From: Planctomycetota bacterium | GTDB taxonomy: Bacteria; Planctomycetota; Phycisphaerae; WQYP01 | NCBI GenBank assembly: GCA_021800165.1 | Contig: JAJYZF010000006.1 | Span: forward strand, 16,775 to 80,774 | Direction of reading: 5' to 3' | Length of the DNA: 64,000 nt | Shown: positions 47,586 to 57,111 of the stretch, one piece after another | Layout of the letters: each line of letters begins with the position of its first letter | Position numbering within the stretch: the stretch's first letter is position 1 | The notes under the pieces: model-generated | Told to the model about the DNA's origin: nothing | Database searches by the model: none | What the model saw: the letters and a program-made list of their open reading frames with translations, nothing else | Translations under genes and position numbers: made by a program

Positions 47586-49187
47586 TTATTCCAAAACCGG
47601 TTGCACCGGTCGCTTATGCACATCTTTAATCAGCAGCATCAACGGTAATAGCAGCAGGAAGATCAACCCCAACAGGCGAAACGCATGGATGTACGCAAGT
47701 ATTCCCGCTTGCCCAAGAATGTCGCGGTAAATTATGGCTTGGGCTATTTTAAGGGCATGGGCTGGGGCGGCCCCGCCCGCCACGGCTGCAGCCCGTAGAT
47801 GGGAAACAGCGGTTCGGTACGCCACATTGAGAGTGCTGGCATGAGCGCTCAAAAAGACCTGCTGCATTTGCGATACCTGTTTGACATAAGCCACCGATAA
47901 CGAAATGCCGACGCTGCCACCGATGTTTCTCGCCAGGTTAATTATACCCGAGGCCGAACTCATTTGCGCTCTGGGCATATCGGCAAAGGCGGCGGTATTG
48001 ATCGGCACGAACATGAAGGCCAATCCTATTCCCTGAACCATGCGACAAACGACCAGATTCTCGAATGCTGCGTGCAGTGAGAGCCGGGCCATAAGCTCCA
48101 GGGCCGCGACATTAGCCAGTACGCCAAATACCAGCAGCCAGCGGATGGAAAACCGGGTAATTAGCGTGCCCACCAGTGGCATCAGCACCAGAACGATCAG
48201 GCCGCCGGGAGCCAGTACCATACCCGCTTCCTTGGCGGTGTAGCCCATGAGCGTTTGCGCCAGCAGCGGCAGCAGTGTGGAACTCGCGTACAGGACCGCC
48301 CCAAAAATAAGCATGCCCAGCGTGGTCAGGCCAAAATTGCGATTTTTCAGCAAGCGCAGGTTCACTATCGGTTCGGCCGTATACCATTCCCAGATGAACG
48401 CAGCTACCAGCCCGATCGCCGCTACCAGGCCGCACCCCAAGATAAACTTGGAAGCAAACCAGTCTGCATCTTCACCCCGATCCACCATCACTTGCAGGCC
48501 GGCCAGGCCCAGCGACAGCAGGCTCAGGCCGATGTAATCGAACTTCATTCCGTTGCCAAATCCCCTGGCTTGATGGTGCGCGGAATCCTGCAAAATCCCG
48601 TACACTAAAAACAGCACGATAATGCCTACCGGCACATTGACGAAAAAGCACCAGCGCCAGCTCAAATTATCGGTGATAATGCCCCCCAGCACAGGCCCCA
48701 GCACCGGTGCCACCACTACCACAATGCCGTAAATTGCCATAGCCATGCCGACGCGGTTTCGGGGCAGTGTTTCGGCCATGATGGCCTGGGCACCCGGCTG
48801 TAAGCCACCGCCGCCCAAACCCTGTAGAACCCGCATTGCCAGAAGAACTCCGATGTTGGGGGCCAGCCCGCACAGCAGCGAACTGGTGGTGAAAATAGCC
48901 AGGCACAACATGAAGTAGGGCTTACGCCCCAGCCGACTGGTAAAAAAACCGTTCAGCGGCAGCACAATGGCGTTGGCCACCAGATAGCTGGTAAGCACCC
49001 AGGTGCTCTGGTCCACCGTGGTGGAAAGACTTCCGGCAATGTGCGGCAGCGACACATTGACAATCGTGGAATCCAGCACTTCCATGAATGCGGCCATGGC
49101 TACCAAGGGCATCACCAGCCACGGGTTCATGGCGGGACGGACCAGGGCCGCCGGCTCAATCTTGGCAGCGTCGGCGAGAGTGCTCAT
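47586..49187 (-). CDS. MFS drug transporter, DHA2 (EmrB/QacA) family
   Basis: A 533-residue transporter with 14 predicted membrane helices. Signatures of the drug/H+ antiporter family are FMEVLDSTIVNVSLPHIAGSL in helix 1, WVLTSYLVANAI, RVLQGLGGGGLQPGAQAI and GPVLGGIITDNLSWRWCFFVNVPVG. This family exports hydrophobic drugs with proton uptake. Its start overlaps the HlyD stop (ATGA), and it precedes the TolC gene by 12 bases, so one operon makes a complete EmrAB-TolC-type pump. Confidence 0.92.
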   Translation of the reverse strand: MSTLADAAKIEPAALVRPAMNPWLVMPLVAMAAFMEVLDSTIVNVSLPHIAGSLSTTVDQSTWVLTSYLVANAIVLPLNGFFTSRLGRKPYFMLCLAIFTTSSLLCGLAPNIGVLLAMRVLQGLGGGGLQPGAQAIMAETLPRNRVGMAMAIYGIVVVVAPVLGPVLGGIITDNLSWRWCFFVNVPVGIIVLFLVYGILQDSAHHQARGFGNGMKFDYIGLSLLSLGLAGLQVMVDRGEDADWFASKFILGCGLVAAIGLVAAFIWEWYTAEPIVNLRLLKNRNFGLTTLGMLIFGAVLYASSTLLPLLAQTLMGYTAKEAGMVLAPGGLIVLVLMPLVGTLITRFSIRWLLVFGVLANVAALELMARLSLHAAFENLVVCRMVQGIGLAFMFVPINTAAFADMPRAQMSSASGIINLARNIGGSVGISLSVAYVKQVSQMQQVFLSAHASTLNVAYRTAVSHLRAAAVAGGAAPAHALKIAQAIIYRDILGQAGILAYIHAFRLLGLIFLLLLPLMLLIKDVHKRPVQPVLE

Positions 49188-50569
49188 CGCACCTTGACCT
49201 CCGGTACCGCGGACATGCCCGCCGCCAGAAAGGGTAATTTTGTCGGCAGATCCTTAAAAAGAATCTTTACCGGTACCCGCTGCACCACTTTCACATAATT
49301 GCCGGTGGCATTTTCGGGCGGCAGCAAACTGAATTTGGCCCCGGTACCGGCCTGAATACTTTGTACGTAACCCTTGAAATTGACGTTGGGATAGGCATCG
49401 ATGGATATCGTGGCCGAGTCACCTGGCTTCATGTGGGTTAAATCAGTTTCCTTAAAATTGGCGATAACCCACATCTTCGGTCGCACAATAGCCAGCAGAT
49501 TCTGCCCGATGGTGACGTAATCACCAGGCTCCACGACCTTTCGGGTGACATAACCGCTGACCGGGGCGTCAATGTCGCAATACGATAAGTTTAATTTAGC
49601 CTGCTCCACTTGAGCTTTCAGCTCCGCAATGGTGGCACTGCCGGCCGACACATTGCTGCTTTGTTTGCCCACCTGTTGTGGCACCACATCGACCGAGGAC
49701 AACTGGGCCTTGGCCAGAACCAGACCATCCCGGCTACGTGCCAAGGCTGCTTCCGCGGCGCTGACGCTTTGTCGGGCTGCGGCGACAGCCGCGCGGGCTT
49801 GGTCCACCAAGGCTTGTTTCGCAATGACCTCGGTATGGTCCGCCACCACAAAGGCCTGGGCGCTCACCGCCGCCGCCCGATAATTTTCCAGTTGGCTGGG
49901 GGTAACGTCGCCGGTTTTAAGCAACTTCGAATAACGCTGGTAATCTTGCTGCGCTTTAACCGCGGTGGCGGAATCCGCCAGAACTTGGGCCTTGGCATGG
50001 GCCACGGCAGCCACTGCCGCTGCCACATTGGCCTTGGCCTCCAGCCGATTGCTTCGGGCACCCGCCAGCGCGGCTTTGGCTTGGGCAATTTGTGACTGGG
50101 CGATGCTGATCTGGGCCAGCGCCTGATCGACCGCCGCACGCGAAGTCCGGTGAATCAGTGCCAGCCCAAACTTACTGGCTCGGTGCTTGGCGCGGGCTAC
50201 TTGCAAGGCGGCCTGGGCTTGATCCAGGGCGGCTTGAAAATCGCGTGGATCCAATTGCACCAGCGGTGTGCCCTTTTTTACGTACTGGTTGTCCAGGACC
50301 AGCACCTTGTTCACATGGGCGGCCACTTGCGGGCTTACATAGATGATGTGCGCATCGACAAAAGCGTCATCGGTGGAAACATAATCCCAGGTCAGCCACA
50401 ACCATAAGCCCCCCGCACATGCTCCCAGCACTATCAAGGCCAATAAAATCAGCATAAAGGTTTTGCGCCGCGATGGGTTGCCCGCGCTGGAATCGGGCAC
50501 AACGGCTGATGGGGCGGCAGCGGGGGCGGCCTGTATCTGGGCTTCTTCCGGATGATTGTCCTGGGCCAT
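49184..50569 (-). CDS. HlyD/EmrA family membrane fusion protein
   Basis: A 461-residue adaptor. After a short Ala/Pro-rich cytoplasmic part there is one membrane helix (LILLALIVLGACAGGLWLWL). Then come the lipoyl halves (VDAHIIYVSPQVAAHVNKVLV, and ISYCDIDAPVSGYVTRKVVEPGDYV-like text), separated by a long Ala-rich coiled-coil hairpin. The fusion protein links the MFS pump to the outer-membrane channel. The start is the ATG at 50569 with GGAG six bases upstream; a longer start is open but lacks such a site. Confidence 0.9.
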   Translation of the reverse strand: MAQDNHPEEAQIQAAPAAAPSAVVPDSSAGNPSRRKTFMLILLALIVLGACAGGLWLWLTWDYVSTDDAFVDAHIIYVSPQVAAHVNKVLVLDNQYVKKGTPLVQLDPRDFQAALDQAQAALQVARAKHRASKFGLALIHRTSRAAVDQALAQISIAQSQIAQAKAALAGARSNRLEAKANVAAAVAAVAHAKAQVLADSATAVKAQQDYQRYSKLLKTGDVTPSQLENYRAAAVSAQAFVVADHTEVIAKQALVDQARAAVAAARQSVSAAEAALARSRDGLVLAKAQLSSVDVVPQQVGKQSSNVSAGSATIAELKAQVEQAKLNLSYCDIDAPVSGYVTRKVVEPGDYVTIGQNLLAIVRPKMWVIANFKETDLTHMKPGDSATISIDAYPNVNFKGYVQSIQAGTGAKFSLLPPENATGNYVKVVQRVPVKILFKDLPTKLPFLAAGMSAVPEVKVR

Positions 50570-50647
50570 GAGGAACTCCATTCGAGGGTTGCCCTTAAAC
50601 CTGGCCGTTTTCACCGGTGGCCGCGGGGCATGGGTCAGAAGGTTACT

Positions 50648-51409
50648 TTATGCTCTCCGATCAAGTTTTCGGTTCCTGTTTCGCTGTTTCAAAGATCGAG
50701 CGGATGCTCGCCGTGGAACCTCTAATTTTAGCTTAGGTCTACCCGGCGCAGCCAGGGTCGACCCGGCAGCCACCAGGGCGTGAATCCCGCCCAGCGAAAA
50801 TTGGACAATGCTTTCCGTGATCCTTTCAATATCGCTGTTGCCAAACTCGGACTGCTTCATCATTTTGAGCACGATGTTGCGGTAGCGATGATAAAAAAGG
50901 CATTGGCCAATGATGCTATGAACTGCGCGTTGCACCAGAGCTTCATCGAGCCTGGCGGGAGAAGCGATGCCGCGAACGATGGCCGCCACCGCCTCCATTC
51001 GCGGACGCACGCAAGTGCTGATAAACACCTGCAGCCCGGCGGTAGGTTCGGCCATTTCCCGGGCCACCAGCCGGGTATACCACTGGGGCTGGTTCCGCTG
51101 GGTCAGCAGCCGCCGGATAAAATCTTGGATAAAAAGTTCCAGGGCCTGGCGTGGCTGATGGCGCACGGCCGCCTTAAAATGCTCCAGATTATAGATTTCC
51201 GGATGCTTTCCATATTGCAACGCTTCGTGATACAGCCTTTCCTTGTCCCGGAAGTAATAGTTGACCGCCGCAACGTTGGCCTTGGCCCGTTGACAGATCA
51301 TCTGCACCGTGGCCGCCCGAAAGCCATGATCGGCAAAAACCTCTCCGGCCGCGTGCAACAGCCGCGCTCGTGTGCCTTCGTCCGATGTCCGGGAGTGTCG
51401 GGTCGCCAT
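50648..51409 (-). CDS. TetR family transcriptional regulator (CecR/YbiH-like)
   Basis: A 253-residue regulator. The N-terminal HTH reads TRARLLHAAGEVFADHGFRAATVQMICQRAKANVAAVNYYFRDKERLYHEAL, typical of TetR proteins and especially the DUF1956 (CecR) branch. The C-terminal part binds an unknown ligand. The gene lies 78 bases before the HlyD gene on the same strand, so it probably represses the efflux operon and itself. I start at ATG 51409, as the HTH begins right after; an upstream ATG at 51457 is open, but neither has a clear ribosome-binding site. Confidence 0.85.
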   Translation of the reverse strand: MATRHSRTSDEGTRARLLHAAGEVFADHGFRAATVQMICQRAKANVAAVNYYFRDKERLYHEALQYGKHPEIYNLEHFKAAVRHQPRQALELFIQDFIRRLLTQRNQPQWYTRLVAREMAEPTAGLQVFISTCVRPRMEAVAAIVRGIASPARLDEALVQRAVHSIIGQCLFYHRYRNIVLKMMKQSEFGNSDIERITESIVQFSLGGIHALVAAGSTLAAPGRPKLKLEVPRRASARSLKQRNRNRKLDRRA

Positions 51410-51520
51410 CGTCGCGATTCCATCAACCAAGGGCGGCGAATCATGGCGCCACCACATTCAAATATTATTTTAAAACAGCTATTTGAAATGTCAAGTCGAA
51501 GCACTCGCCGCTTGGAGACC

Positions 51521-51568
51521 TGGCCAAAGAACCAGCCGGAAAGTGTAAAGTTATTTCTGCCCGGCCCC
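51521..51568. repeat. Terminal-inverted-repeat element, partial copy 3 (right end only)
   Basis: The 48 bases match the right end of copy 2: GGCCAAAGAACCAGCCGGAA, then AAGTTATTTCTGCCCGGCCC. The left part is missing. It lies in the 188-bp gap between the ftsY stop and the TetR gene. A solitary end suggests deletion or decay of an older copy. Confidence 0.6.
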
Positions 51569-51597
51569 GTACGCCATCAAGATGCCGCGCCCGCTGT

Positions 51598-52554
51598 TCA
51601 GCCGGGGTTTTCGGTTTGTGCGAAAATGGCCTCGACGAAATCATCCGGCGAAAACGGAGCGATGTCCTCCGGCTTTTCACCCAAACCAATAAATTTCACC
51701 GGCAGATCCAGTTGATGGCGAATGGCCACCACGATGCCACCCTTGGCCGTGCCGTCCAGTTTGGCCAAAAATATCCCGGTCAGATGTACCGCCTTTTTGA
51801 ATTCTTCGGCCTGCCGGATGGCGTTTTGGCCGGTGGTGGCGTCCAGCACCAGCAACACCTCATGCGGGCCGTCCGGAATTTTCTTATGGATGACCCGTTG
51901 TATCTTCTCCAATTCCCGCATCAGATGATCCTGGGTGTGCAGCCGCCCGGCGGTATCCACAATCAGAACATCTATTTTGCGGGCCACCGCGGCCTCGCAG
52001 GCGTCAAATGCCACCGCCGCCGGGTCTGATCCCATCTGATGTTTCACAATATCGACCCCGATGCGCGACGCCCAGATGGTCAACTGTTCCACGGCGGCGG
52101 CCCGGAACGTATCACACGCGGCCACCATCACGGTTTTATTCTGCGCCTTCAAATATTGGCCCAGTTTGGCAATACTGGTCGTTTTGCCGGCTCCGTTGAT
52201 ACCCGTCACCAAAATGACGGTTGGGCCGGCTGGGGCGAAATGCAGGGCGCGGCTTTCCTGCGGCCAGTAACTTTTCATTTCCGACTTAAGGAATTCCAGC
52301 ACCTGATCGCCGGAATTTATTTTTCCCGCCTGCCAGGCTTGCCGCAAATCCGAGGTGATGCGGTTGGTGGCCACCACTCCCAGATCCGCGAGAATCAATC
52401 GTTTACGCAGGTCGTCCAGCAATTCTTCGTCGAGTGTGCGGCCGCTGAGAATGGATTTAAGCGATCCCAGCAGGGCCTGACGCGTGCGGGAAAGCCCGCC
52501 CCGCAATTTGTCCACGCTGCTGCCGATCGCCTTTTTTAAAAAATCAAAAGCCAT
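51598..52554 (-). CDS. ftsY: Signal recognition particle receptor FtsY
   Basis: FtsY is the membrane-docked GTPase that receives SRP with nascent membrane proteins. The 318-residue protein holds the N domain (KRLILADLGVVATNRI) and the G domain: GINGAGKTTSIAKLG (G1), ACDTFRAAAVEQL, DTAGRLHTQDHLM (G3), FLAKLDGTAKGG (G4) and KFIGLGEKPEDIAPF. The acidic A domain found in E. coli is absent, as in many bacteria. It is convergent with nothing and ends near the partial repeat. Confidence 0.96.
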   Translation of the reverse strand: MAFDFLKKAIGSSVDKLRGGLSRTRQALLGSLKSILSGRTLDEELLDDLRKRLILADLGVVATNRITSDLRQAWQAGKINSGDQVLEFLKSEMKSYWPQESRALHFAPAGPTVILVTGINGAGKTTSIAKLGQYLKAQNKTVMVAACDTFRAAAVEQLTIWASRIGVDIVKHQMGSDPAAVAFDACEAAVARKIDVLIVDTAGRLHTQDHLMRELEKIQRVIHKKIPDGPHEVLLVLDATTGQNAIRQAEEFKKAVHLTGIFLAKLDGTAKGGIVVAIRHQLDLPVKFIGLGEKPEDIAPFSPDDFVEAIFAQTENPG

Positions 52555-52700
52555 GTCGTATGGGAACCCCTTGGCCGCGGTCTTTGCTCGCGTTGCCGAT
52601 TTCCGCTTCCACTGTCCTTACCGTACGTCATCTCGAGGTCCGCTGCAACCATGGGAATATGCCCTGCTCGTCATGAAATAGAAATGTCAGTCCTGCGCCA

Positions 52701-53687
52701 TTACAGCGGCTTTTGTCCCGGCGTAGGCGAAGGCGCAGCCTGAACCGCAGCCGCGCGCCGGCGATAGTCACGCGGTGTCAGGCCGGTAATCTGGCGGAAT
52801 ACGGTGGCAAAGTATTGGCTGCTGGCAAAGCCCAACTCCATGGCAATGGCGGTCACTGGTTGGCCGGGGCGATCGAGCAGCAATTTTGCCCGCCGAATCC
52901 GTTGGTGATTGCGGTATTCTGTGGGCGTGAGTCCGGTGGCACGGGTGAAACGCTGGCAAAAATAATTCACCGACCATCCTGCCCGAGCCGCCAGATTGGC
53001 CAGCGAAATCGACTCTTCGGGCCGATTCTCCATGGCCTCCACGGCAGTGGCAATTTGCATGCAGCAAGGCCGCGGTACCTGCCCGGCCCCGGCCGCATGA
53101 TCACGCAGTACCTGCACCAACAGTTGATGAAAAATGGCCCGTGCCAGCAGGTTCACCTGCGCGGCTCGGTGTTGATGTTCTTCCAGGAGACTCTCAAAAA
53201 GCTCCGCCATACGTGGCGATCCCGGGAAAGACCACTGCCGCAGGCTATGAAGGCCCGCCACGATCGCACGTGTTTCCGCCAGGTTCAGGCCCGGCCAGGG
53301 CCGACGCCCGCAGTCGGCTACTTGAATCCAGTAAAGTTCGCAGGGCTGCATCACCGCATTGTTCCCACCGTGAGGCTGATTCGGTGGCGTGATATAAACA
53401 TCGCCCGCGTGCAAGGTCGTACAATTCTTTCCCGCCCACCAATCCACAGTACCTCTAACCAGATAACAGATTTCCCAGCGGTTGCGGTGCTGATGCGCCG
53501 CTAAGGCCTGCGGCTGGGCCTTGGCGAAACGCGACCAGCCCAGCATGGATATCTGCGGCAACAGGCAGGATTTTCCGGTGAAAGTAACGCGAACTGGCGT
53601 GCTTTCACTTGCCGCTGCCTGTGGTGGTGCCGGCCGGGAGGGCCGCGGGACAGATGAAATCCGGGATTCTAATAGCCTTCGCCGCAT
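52701..53687 (-). CDS. AraC family transcriptional regulator
   Basis: A 328-residue regulator. The N-terminal cupin part (about residues 45-140) includes WEICYLVRGTVDWWAG and LHAGDVYITPPNQPHGG, a sugar-sensing fold. The C-terminal double HTH reads ISLANLAARAGWSVNYFCQRFTRATGLTPTEYRNHQRIRRAKLLL, then FASSQYFATVFRQITGLTPRDYRR. The ATG at 53687 is used; a TTG at 53723 is also open. It is divergent from the PhyH gene (123-bp interval), and the FucI gene is beyond, so it probably controls that sugar-use group. Confidence 0.88.
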   Translation of the reverse strand: MRRRLLESRISSVPRPSRPAPPQAAASESTPVRVTFTGKSCLLPQISMLGWSRFAKAQPQALAAHQHRNRWEICYLVRGTVDWWAGKNCTTLHAGDVYITPPNQPHGGNNAVMQPCELYWIQVADCGRRPWPGLNLAETRAIVAGLHSLRQWSFPGSPRMAELFESLLEEHQHRAAQVNLLARAIFHQLLVQVLRDHAAGAGQVPRPCCMQIATAVEAMENRPEESISLANLAARAGWSVNYFCQRFTRATGLTPTEYRNHQRIRRAKLLLDRPGQPVTAIAMELGFASSQYFATVFRQITGLTPRDYRRRAAAVQAAPSPTPGQKPL

Positions 53688-53810
53688 GTTCAAAATTTTA
53701 CGGTTACTAAGTCTAAACGACAAGCTGCTGCACCCGGCTTTAAGCTAGTCGTGGTACCAGGTGTCTGCGTGCCAGCGAACGGAGATTCGTCATATTTCAG
53801 GAGTAATATC

Positions 53811-54638
53811 ATGGAACCAACCGTTTTGTTAACGCCGGAGCAAATCGATTTTTATCACCGTGAAGGATATTTGAGTGTTCCTGCCCTGACCACCACAGAG
53901 GAAGTAGCCAGGCTGCGGGCCATTTATGATGATCTCTTCCGCCGTCGCGTGGGCCGGGAAGAAGGTAATCAGTTTGATCTCGGCGGAACCGACGAGGAAA
54001 ACAAAGAACCGGTATTGCCCCAGATTTTAGGTCCCAGCCGGTATGCCCCCGCCCTGAACGACACGCTTTTGCGTGTCAATGCTCTGGCTATTGCCACGCA
54101 ATTGCTTGGGCCCACTACCAAGTTCAGCGGCGACCATGCCATTCTTAAGCCTGCCAAAATCGGAGCCGCAACACCCTGGCATCAAGATGAGGCTTATTGG
54201 GGTGAAGATGTGGACCATGAAGCCATTTCCATCTGGATACCATTACAACCCGCCACCATGCTCAATGGCTGTATGCAATTTATTCCACGCAGCCAGTTGC
54301 TGGAGGTGCAGCCGCATCACACCATCGGACACGACCCACGCGTACACGGGTTGGAGATGGACCAGTTACCGGATCTGGCCCAGGCCGTGGCCTGTCCGTT
54401 GCCGGCGGGGGGAGCCACCATTCATCATGCTCGAACCATGCACTATACCGGCCCCAACAAAAGCGATGTTCCGCGGCGCGCCTATATTCTCACTTACAGC
54501 ACGGAAGCTCGCCAACGCGCCACTCCGCGCAACCACTATTGGAATCGCACCAAGGACACCCCACGTGAGCAGCGTGCCCGCCAGGCCCGGCAGGCTGCGG
54601 CCAAGGCTGCCGGTGTCGCCGCGCCCCCAACAACCTAA
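53811..54638 (+). CDS. Phytanoyl-CoA dioxygenase (PhyH) family protein
   Basis: A 275-residue Fe(II)/2-oxoglutarate dioxygenase. The metal motif is PWHQDEAYWG (His and Asp), and the distal His is in HARTMHYTGPNKS, followed by the cosubstrate-binding Arg in VPRRAYILTY. The N-terminal FYHREGYLSVPALTTTEEVARLR is typical of PhyH proteins. The start follows CAGGAG by eight bases. The substrate is unknown; planctomycete PhyH genes often lie in sugar or osmolyte loci, and here the neighbour is an L-fucose isomerase and an AraC regulator. Confidence 0.85.
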   Translation: MEPTVLLTPEQIDFYHREGYLSVPALTTTEEVARLRAIYDDLFRRRVGREEGNQFDLGGTDEENKEPVLPQILGPSRYAPALNDTLLRVNALAIATQLLGPTTKFSGDHAILKPAKIGAATPWHQDEAYWGEDVDHEAISIWIPLQPATMLNGCMQFIPRSQLLEVQPHHTIGHDPRVHGLEMDQLPDLAQAVACPLPAGGATIHHARTMHYTGPNKSDVPRRAYILTYSTEARQRATPRNHYWNRTKDTPREQRARQARQAAAKAAGVAAPPTT

Positions 54639-54657
54639 AAGCCCGTTGGGCATTTTG
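54637..54657 (+). terminator. Candidate intrinsic terminator after the PhyH gene
   Basis: AAAAGCCC and GGGCATTTT pair around a GTT loop at the PhyH stop codon, with a T-run (ATTTTGTT) after the stem. Short but well placed. The stem begins within the stop codon. Confidence 0.45.
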
Positions 54658-54942
54658 TTCGGATCGTGGCCCCCGCGATTTTTCCACCGCCGAAGACAGA
54701 ATTGCCGCTACGCTGGCCAGACTGTCGCCGCCCCACATTCTCTGGCCATGGTTTATTCCAAGCCTGGAAAAAAGCTGTGACCGAGGCACTAGGCACTGAT
54801 AAAGTTTCGTGTTAAACTCTTTTGCAGTGAATGGTGTGGGCTAAGCCCGTTGCGGTCGGCCGGTAAATAAGAAAAAGCTGGCCTGATCGCCGCCTGCGTA
54901 TTTTTTTAGCTTGCGCAAAACTGATATTGAAAGGATAAACCG
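54658..54942. other. Gene-free interval upstream of the fucose isomerase
   Basis: About 285 bases with no gene. An AAGGA ribosome-binding site at 54931-54935 serves the GTG start of the isomerase. A TTTTTTTA run lies at 54901, and GTGTTAAACTC at about 54810, but I cannot name a promoter with confidence. The isomerase may be read from its own promoter, given the candidate terminator before it. Confidence 0.35.
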
Positions 54943-56763
54943 GTGGCTAAGATGGAAACAATCGTTGTTAATAAACCGAAGAATCGTCTGGTTGGCACAA
55001 ATCCCAAAATTGGTATCCGACCGACCATTGATGGTCGGCTGGACGGCGTACGCGAATCACTGGAGAAGCAAACCATGGATATGGCGCGCAGTGTCGCTGG
55101 CCTGTTGACGGCCAAGCTGCGCCACGCCGACGGTACCAAGGTGGAATGTGTGCTGGCCGACAGCACCATCGGTGGTATTGCCGAGGCGGCCAAGTGTGCG
55201 CAAAAGTTTGCGGCGCAGGGCGTTGGCCTGTCCATTACCGTCAGCCCCTGCTGGTGTTACGGTTCAGAAACCATGGATATGGACCCCTTGATACCCAAAG
55301 CCATCTGGGGATTTAATGGCACGGAAAGGCCAGGGGCGGTTTATCTCGCGGCGGTGGGGGCGGCGCATAGTCAAAAGGGGTTGCCGGCGTTTAATATCTA
55401 CGGACGCGATGTGCAAGAAGCTACCGATACCGCCATCCCGGAGGATGTCCAGCGGAAGCTGCTCCAGTTTGCCCGTGCGGGGCTGGCGGTGGCGACGATG
55501 CGCGGAAAATCCTATTGCGCTATCGGCGGTGTGTCTATGGGCATTGCCGGATCGTCCGTGGACACCGCATTTTTTGAAAGCTATCTGGGCATGCGGGTGA
55601 TGAGTGTGGATATGACCGAACTCGCCCGCCGCATCGACCGCAATATCTATGATGCCCGGGAATTTCATCATGCCTTGAACTGGACCAAAGCCAATTGTCA
55701 GGAAGGAATGGATGGAAATACCGCCAAACGTCGCCGCAACCGCGCGCAAAAGGCCCGGGAGTTGGAACAGTCTGTGAAGATGACGCTGATTGTGCGTGAT
55801 CTGATGATCGGTAATCCGCGCTTGGCGGAGGATGGGTTTGGTGAAGAGGCTCTGGGGCATAACGCCATTGCGGCGGGTTTTCAGGGGCAACGCCAATGGA
55901 CGGATCATTATCCCAATGGTGATTTCCTCGAGACTATGCTCTGCTCCTCTTTTGATTGGAATGGTATCCGGCAACCCTTCATGGTGGCCACCGAAAACGA
56001 CGCCCTTAACGGTGCGACCATGCTCTTTGGCCACCTGCTCACCGGGACCGCGCAGATCTTTGCGGATGTGCGCACCTATTGGAGCCCCCATGCGGTGCAT
56101 AGGGCCACCGGCCATCAACTCAGGGGCGAGGCCGAGGGCGGAATTCTGCATTTAATTAACAGCGGTTCGGCGGCACTCGATGGTACCGGTTGCCAGACGC
56201 TCGATGGTCATCCTGCTATCAAGCCGTGGTGGCAGATCACCCCGCAAGAGGCCCGCGAATGTCTGGGGGCTGCTCAATGGTGTCCCGCCATGTACGAATA
56301 CTTCCGCGGGGGTGGGTTTTCCGTGCGTTTTCGCACCCGTGGTGCGATGCCGGTAACGGCAGCGCGGCTGAATTTAATCAAGGGGCTTGGCCCGGCGCTG
56401 CAAATCGCCGAGGGAACCACGGTGGATCTGCCCCCGGCGGTCCATGACGCCCTGGATCGCCGCACCAACCCCACCTGGCCGACCACCTGGTTTGCCCCGC
56501 GTTGCGCCGGACAGGGAGTGTTCCGTGATGCGTATACGGTAATGAACAACTGGGGGGCCAACCACTGCGCGTTTTCCAGCGGGCACATCGGTCACGAGTT
56601 GATAACCCTGGCGGCGATGCTGCGTATCCCGGTGTATATGCACAATGTGCCGGAAGAACGTATCTTCCGTCCCGGTGCCTGGACGGCCTTTGGTGCCAAC
56701 GAGCCGCAGGCCGCCGACTTCGCCGCTTGCCGGAATTTCGGTCCCGTCTACGGGAGATATTGA
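54943..56763 (+). CDS. fucI: L-fucose isomerase
   Basis: FucI interconverts L-fucose and L-fuculose (also D-arabinose and D-ribulose) with Mn2+. The 606-residue length matches the family (E. coli 591). It starts with a GTG seven bases after AAGGA. Typical regions include [56 protein letters not shown] and [41 protein letters not shown] (metal and sugar site). It follows the PhyH gene on the same strand. Together with the xylanase this suggests breakdown of plant or algal polysaccharides. Confidence 0.93.
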   Translation: MAKMETIVVNKPKNRLVGTNPKIGIRPTIDGRLDGVRESLEKQTMDMARSVAGLLTAKLRHADGTKVECVLADSTIGGIAEAAKCAQKFAAQGVGLSITVSPCWCYGSETMDMDPLIPKAIWGFNGTERPGAVYLAAVGAAHSQKGLPAFNIYGRDVQEATDTAIPEDVQRKLLQFARAGLAVATMRGKSYCAIGGVSMGIAGSSVDTAFFESYLGMRVMSVDMTELARRIDRNIYDAREFHHALNWTKANCQEGMDGNTAKRRRNRAQKARELEQSVKMTLIVRDLMIGNPRLAEDGFGEEALGHNAIAAGFQGQRQWTDHYPNGDFLETMLCSSFDWNGIRQPFMVATENDALNGATMLFGHLLTGTAQIFADVRTYWSPHAVHRATGHQLRGEAEGGILHLINSGSAALDGTGCQTLDGHPAIKPWWQITPQEARECLGAAQWCPAMYEYFRGGGFSVRFRTRGAMPVTAARLNLIKGLGPALQIAEGTTVDLPPAVHDALDRRTNPTWPTTWFAPRCAGQGVFRDAYTVMNNWGANHCAFSSGHIGHELITLAAMLRIPVYMHNVPEERIFRPGAWTAFGANEPQAADFAACRNFGPVYGRY

Positions 56764-57111
56764 CCGTTCGGAGCCGCAACTCCGAGATGCCATAATCCGG
56801 GGGAATTGCCTGCCACCGTGCCAATGCCGTCGCCCCGATCGAAATGGCGACCGGCCGGCAAAGCCTTAATGTGCAGGCCGATTCCGAGGTATGCACGTGT
56901 GTGCATGCCAACCAAGTGCCCGGCAGGACTCGAACCTGCAACCTCGTGGTTCGAGGGCAGTTTTTTTTGCTGCTGAAAAGCTCATGCATCCCAGCAATGC
57001 CCTTATTCCACTGCGGAAAATGCCTTTTGCAAGGCTTCGGCACGCATGATGATTTTCGACGCCCCAAGGCGGCATTGTCATGCTAAAATGGTACCAAAAT
57101 GGTCGAAGTTT
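56764..57111. other. Interval with a partial tRNA-Arg copy and hairpin
   Basis: No protein gene is seen. The interval carries a hairpin at 56891-56906 (ATGCAC and GTGCAT arms) and, from 56918, the duplicated 3' part of tRNA-Arg. Short frames here are antisense or chance. The hairpin resembles the one just after the intact tRNA-Arg gene (60549-60566). Confidence 0.45.
56918..56954 (-). repeat. Direct repeat of the tRNA-Arg 3' end (attachment-site-like), left copy
   Basis: These 37 bases are identical to 60579-60615, the 3' part of the intact tRNA-Arg(TCG) gene, and cover the T-arm, variable region and part of the anticodon arm. Beyond position 56954 the match ends. Same orientation and an associated downstream hairpin support an att-type duplication rather than chance. 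The tRNA-like piece cannot fold into a complete tRNA. Confidence 0.75.
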
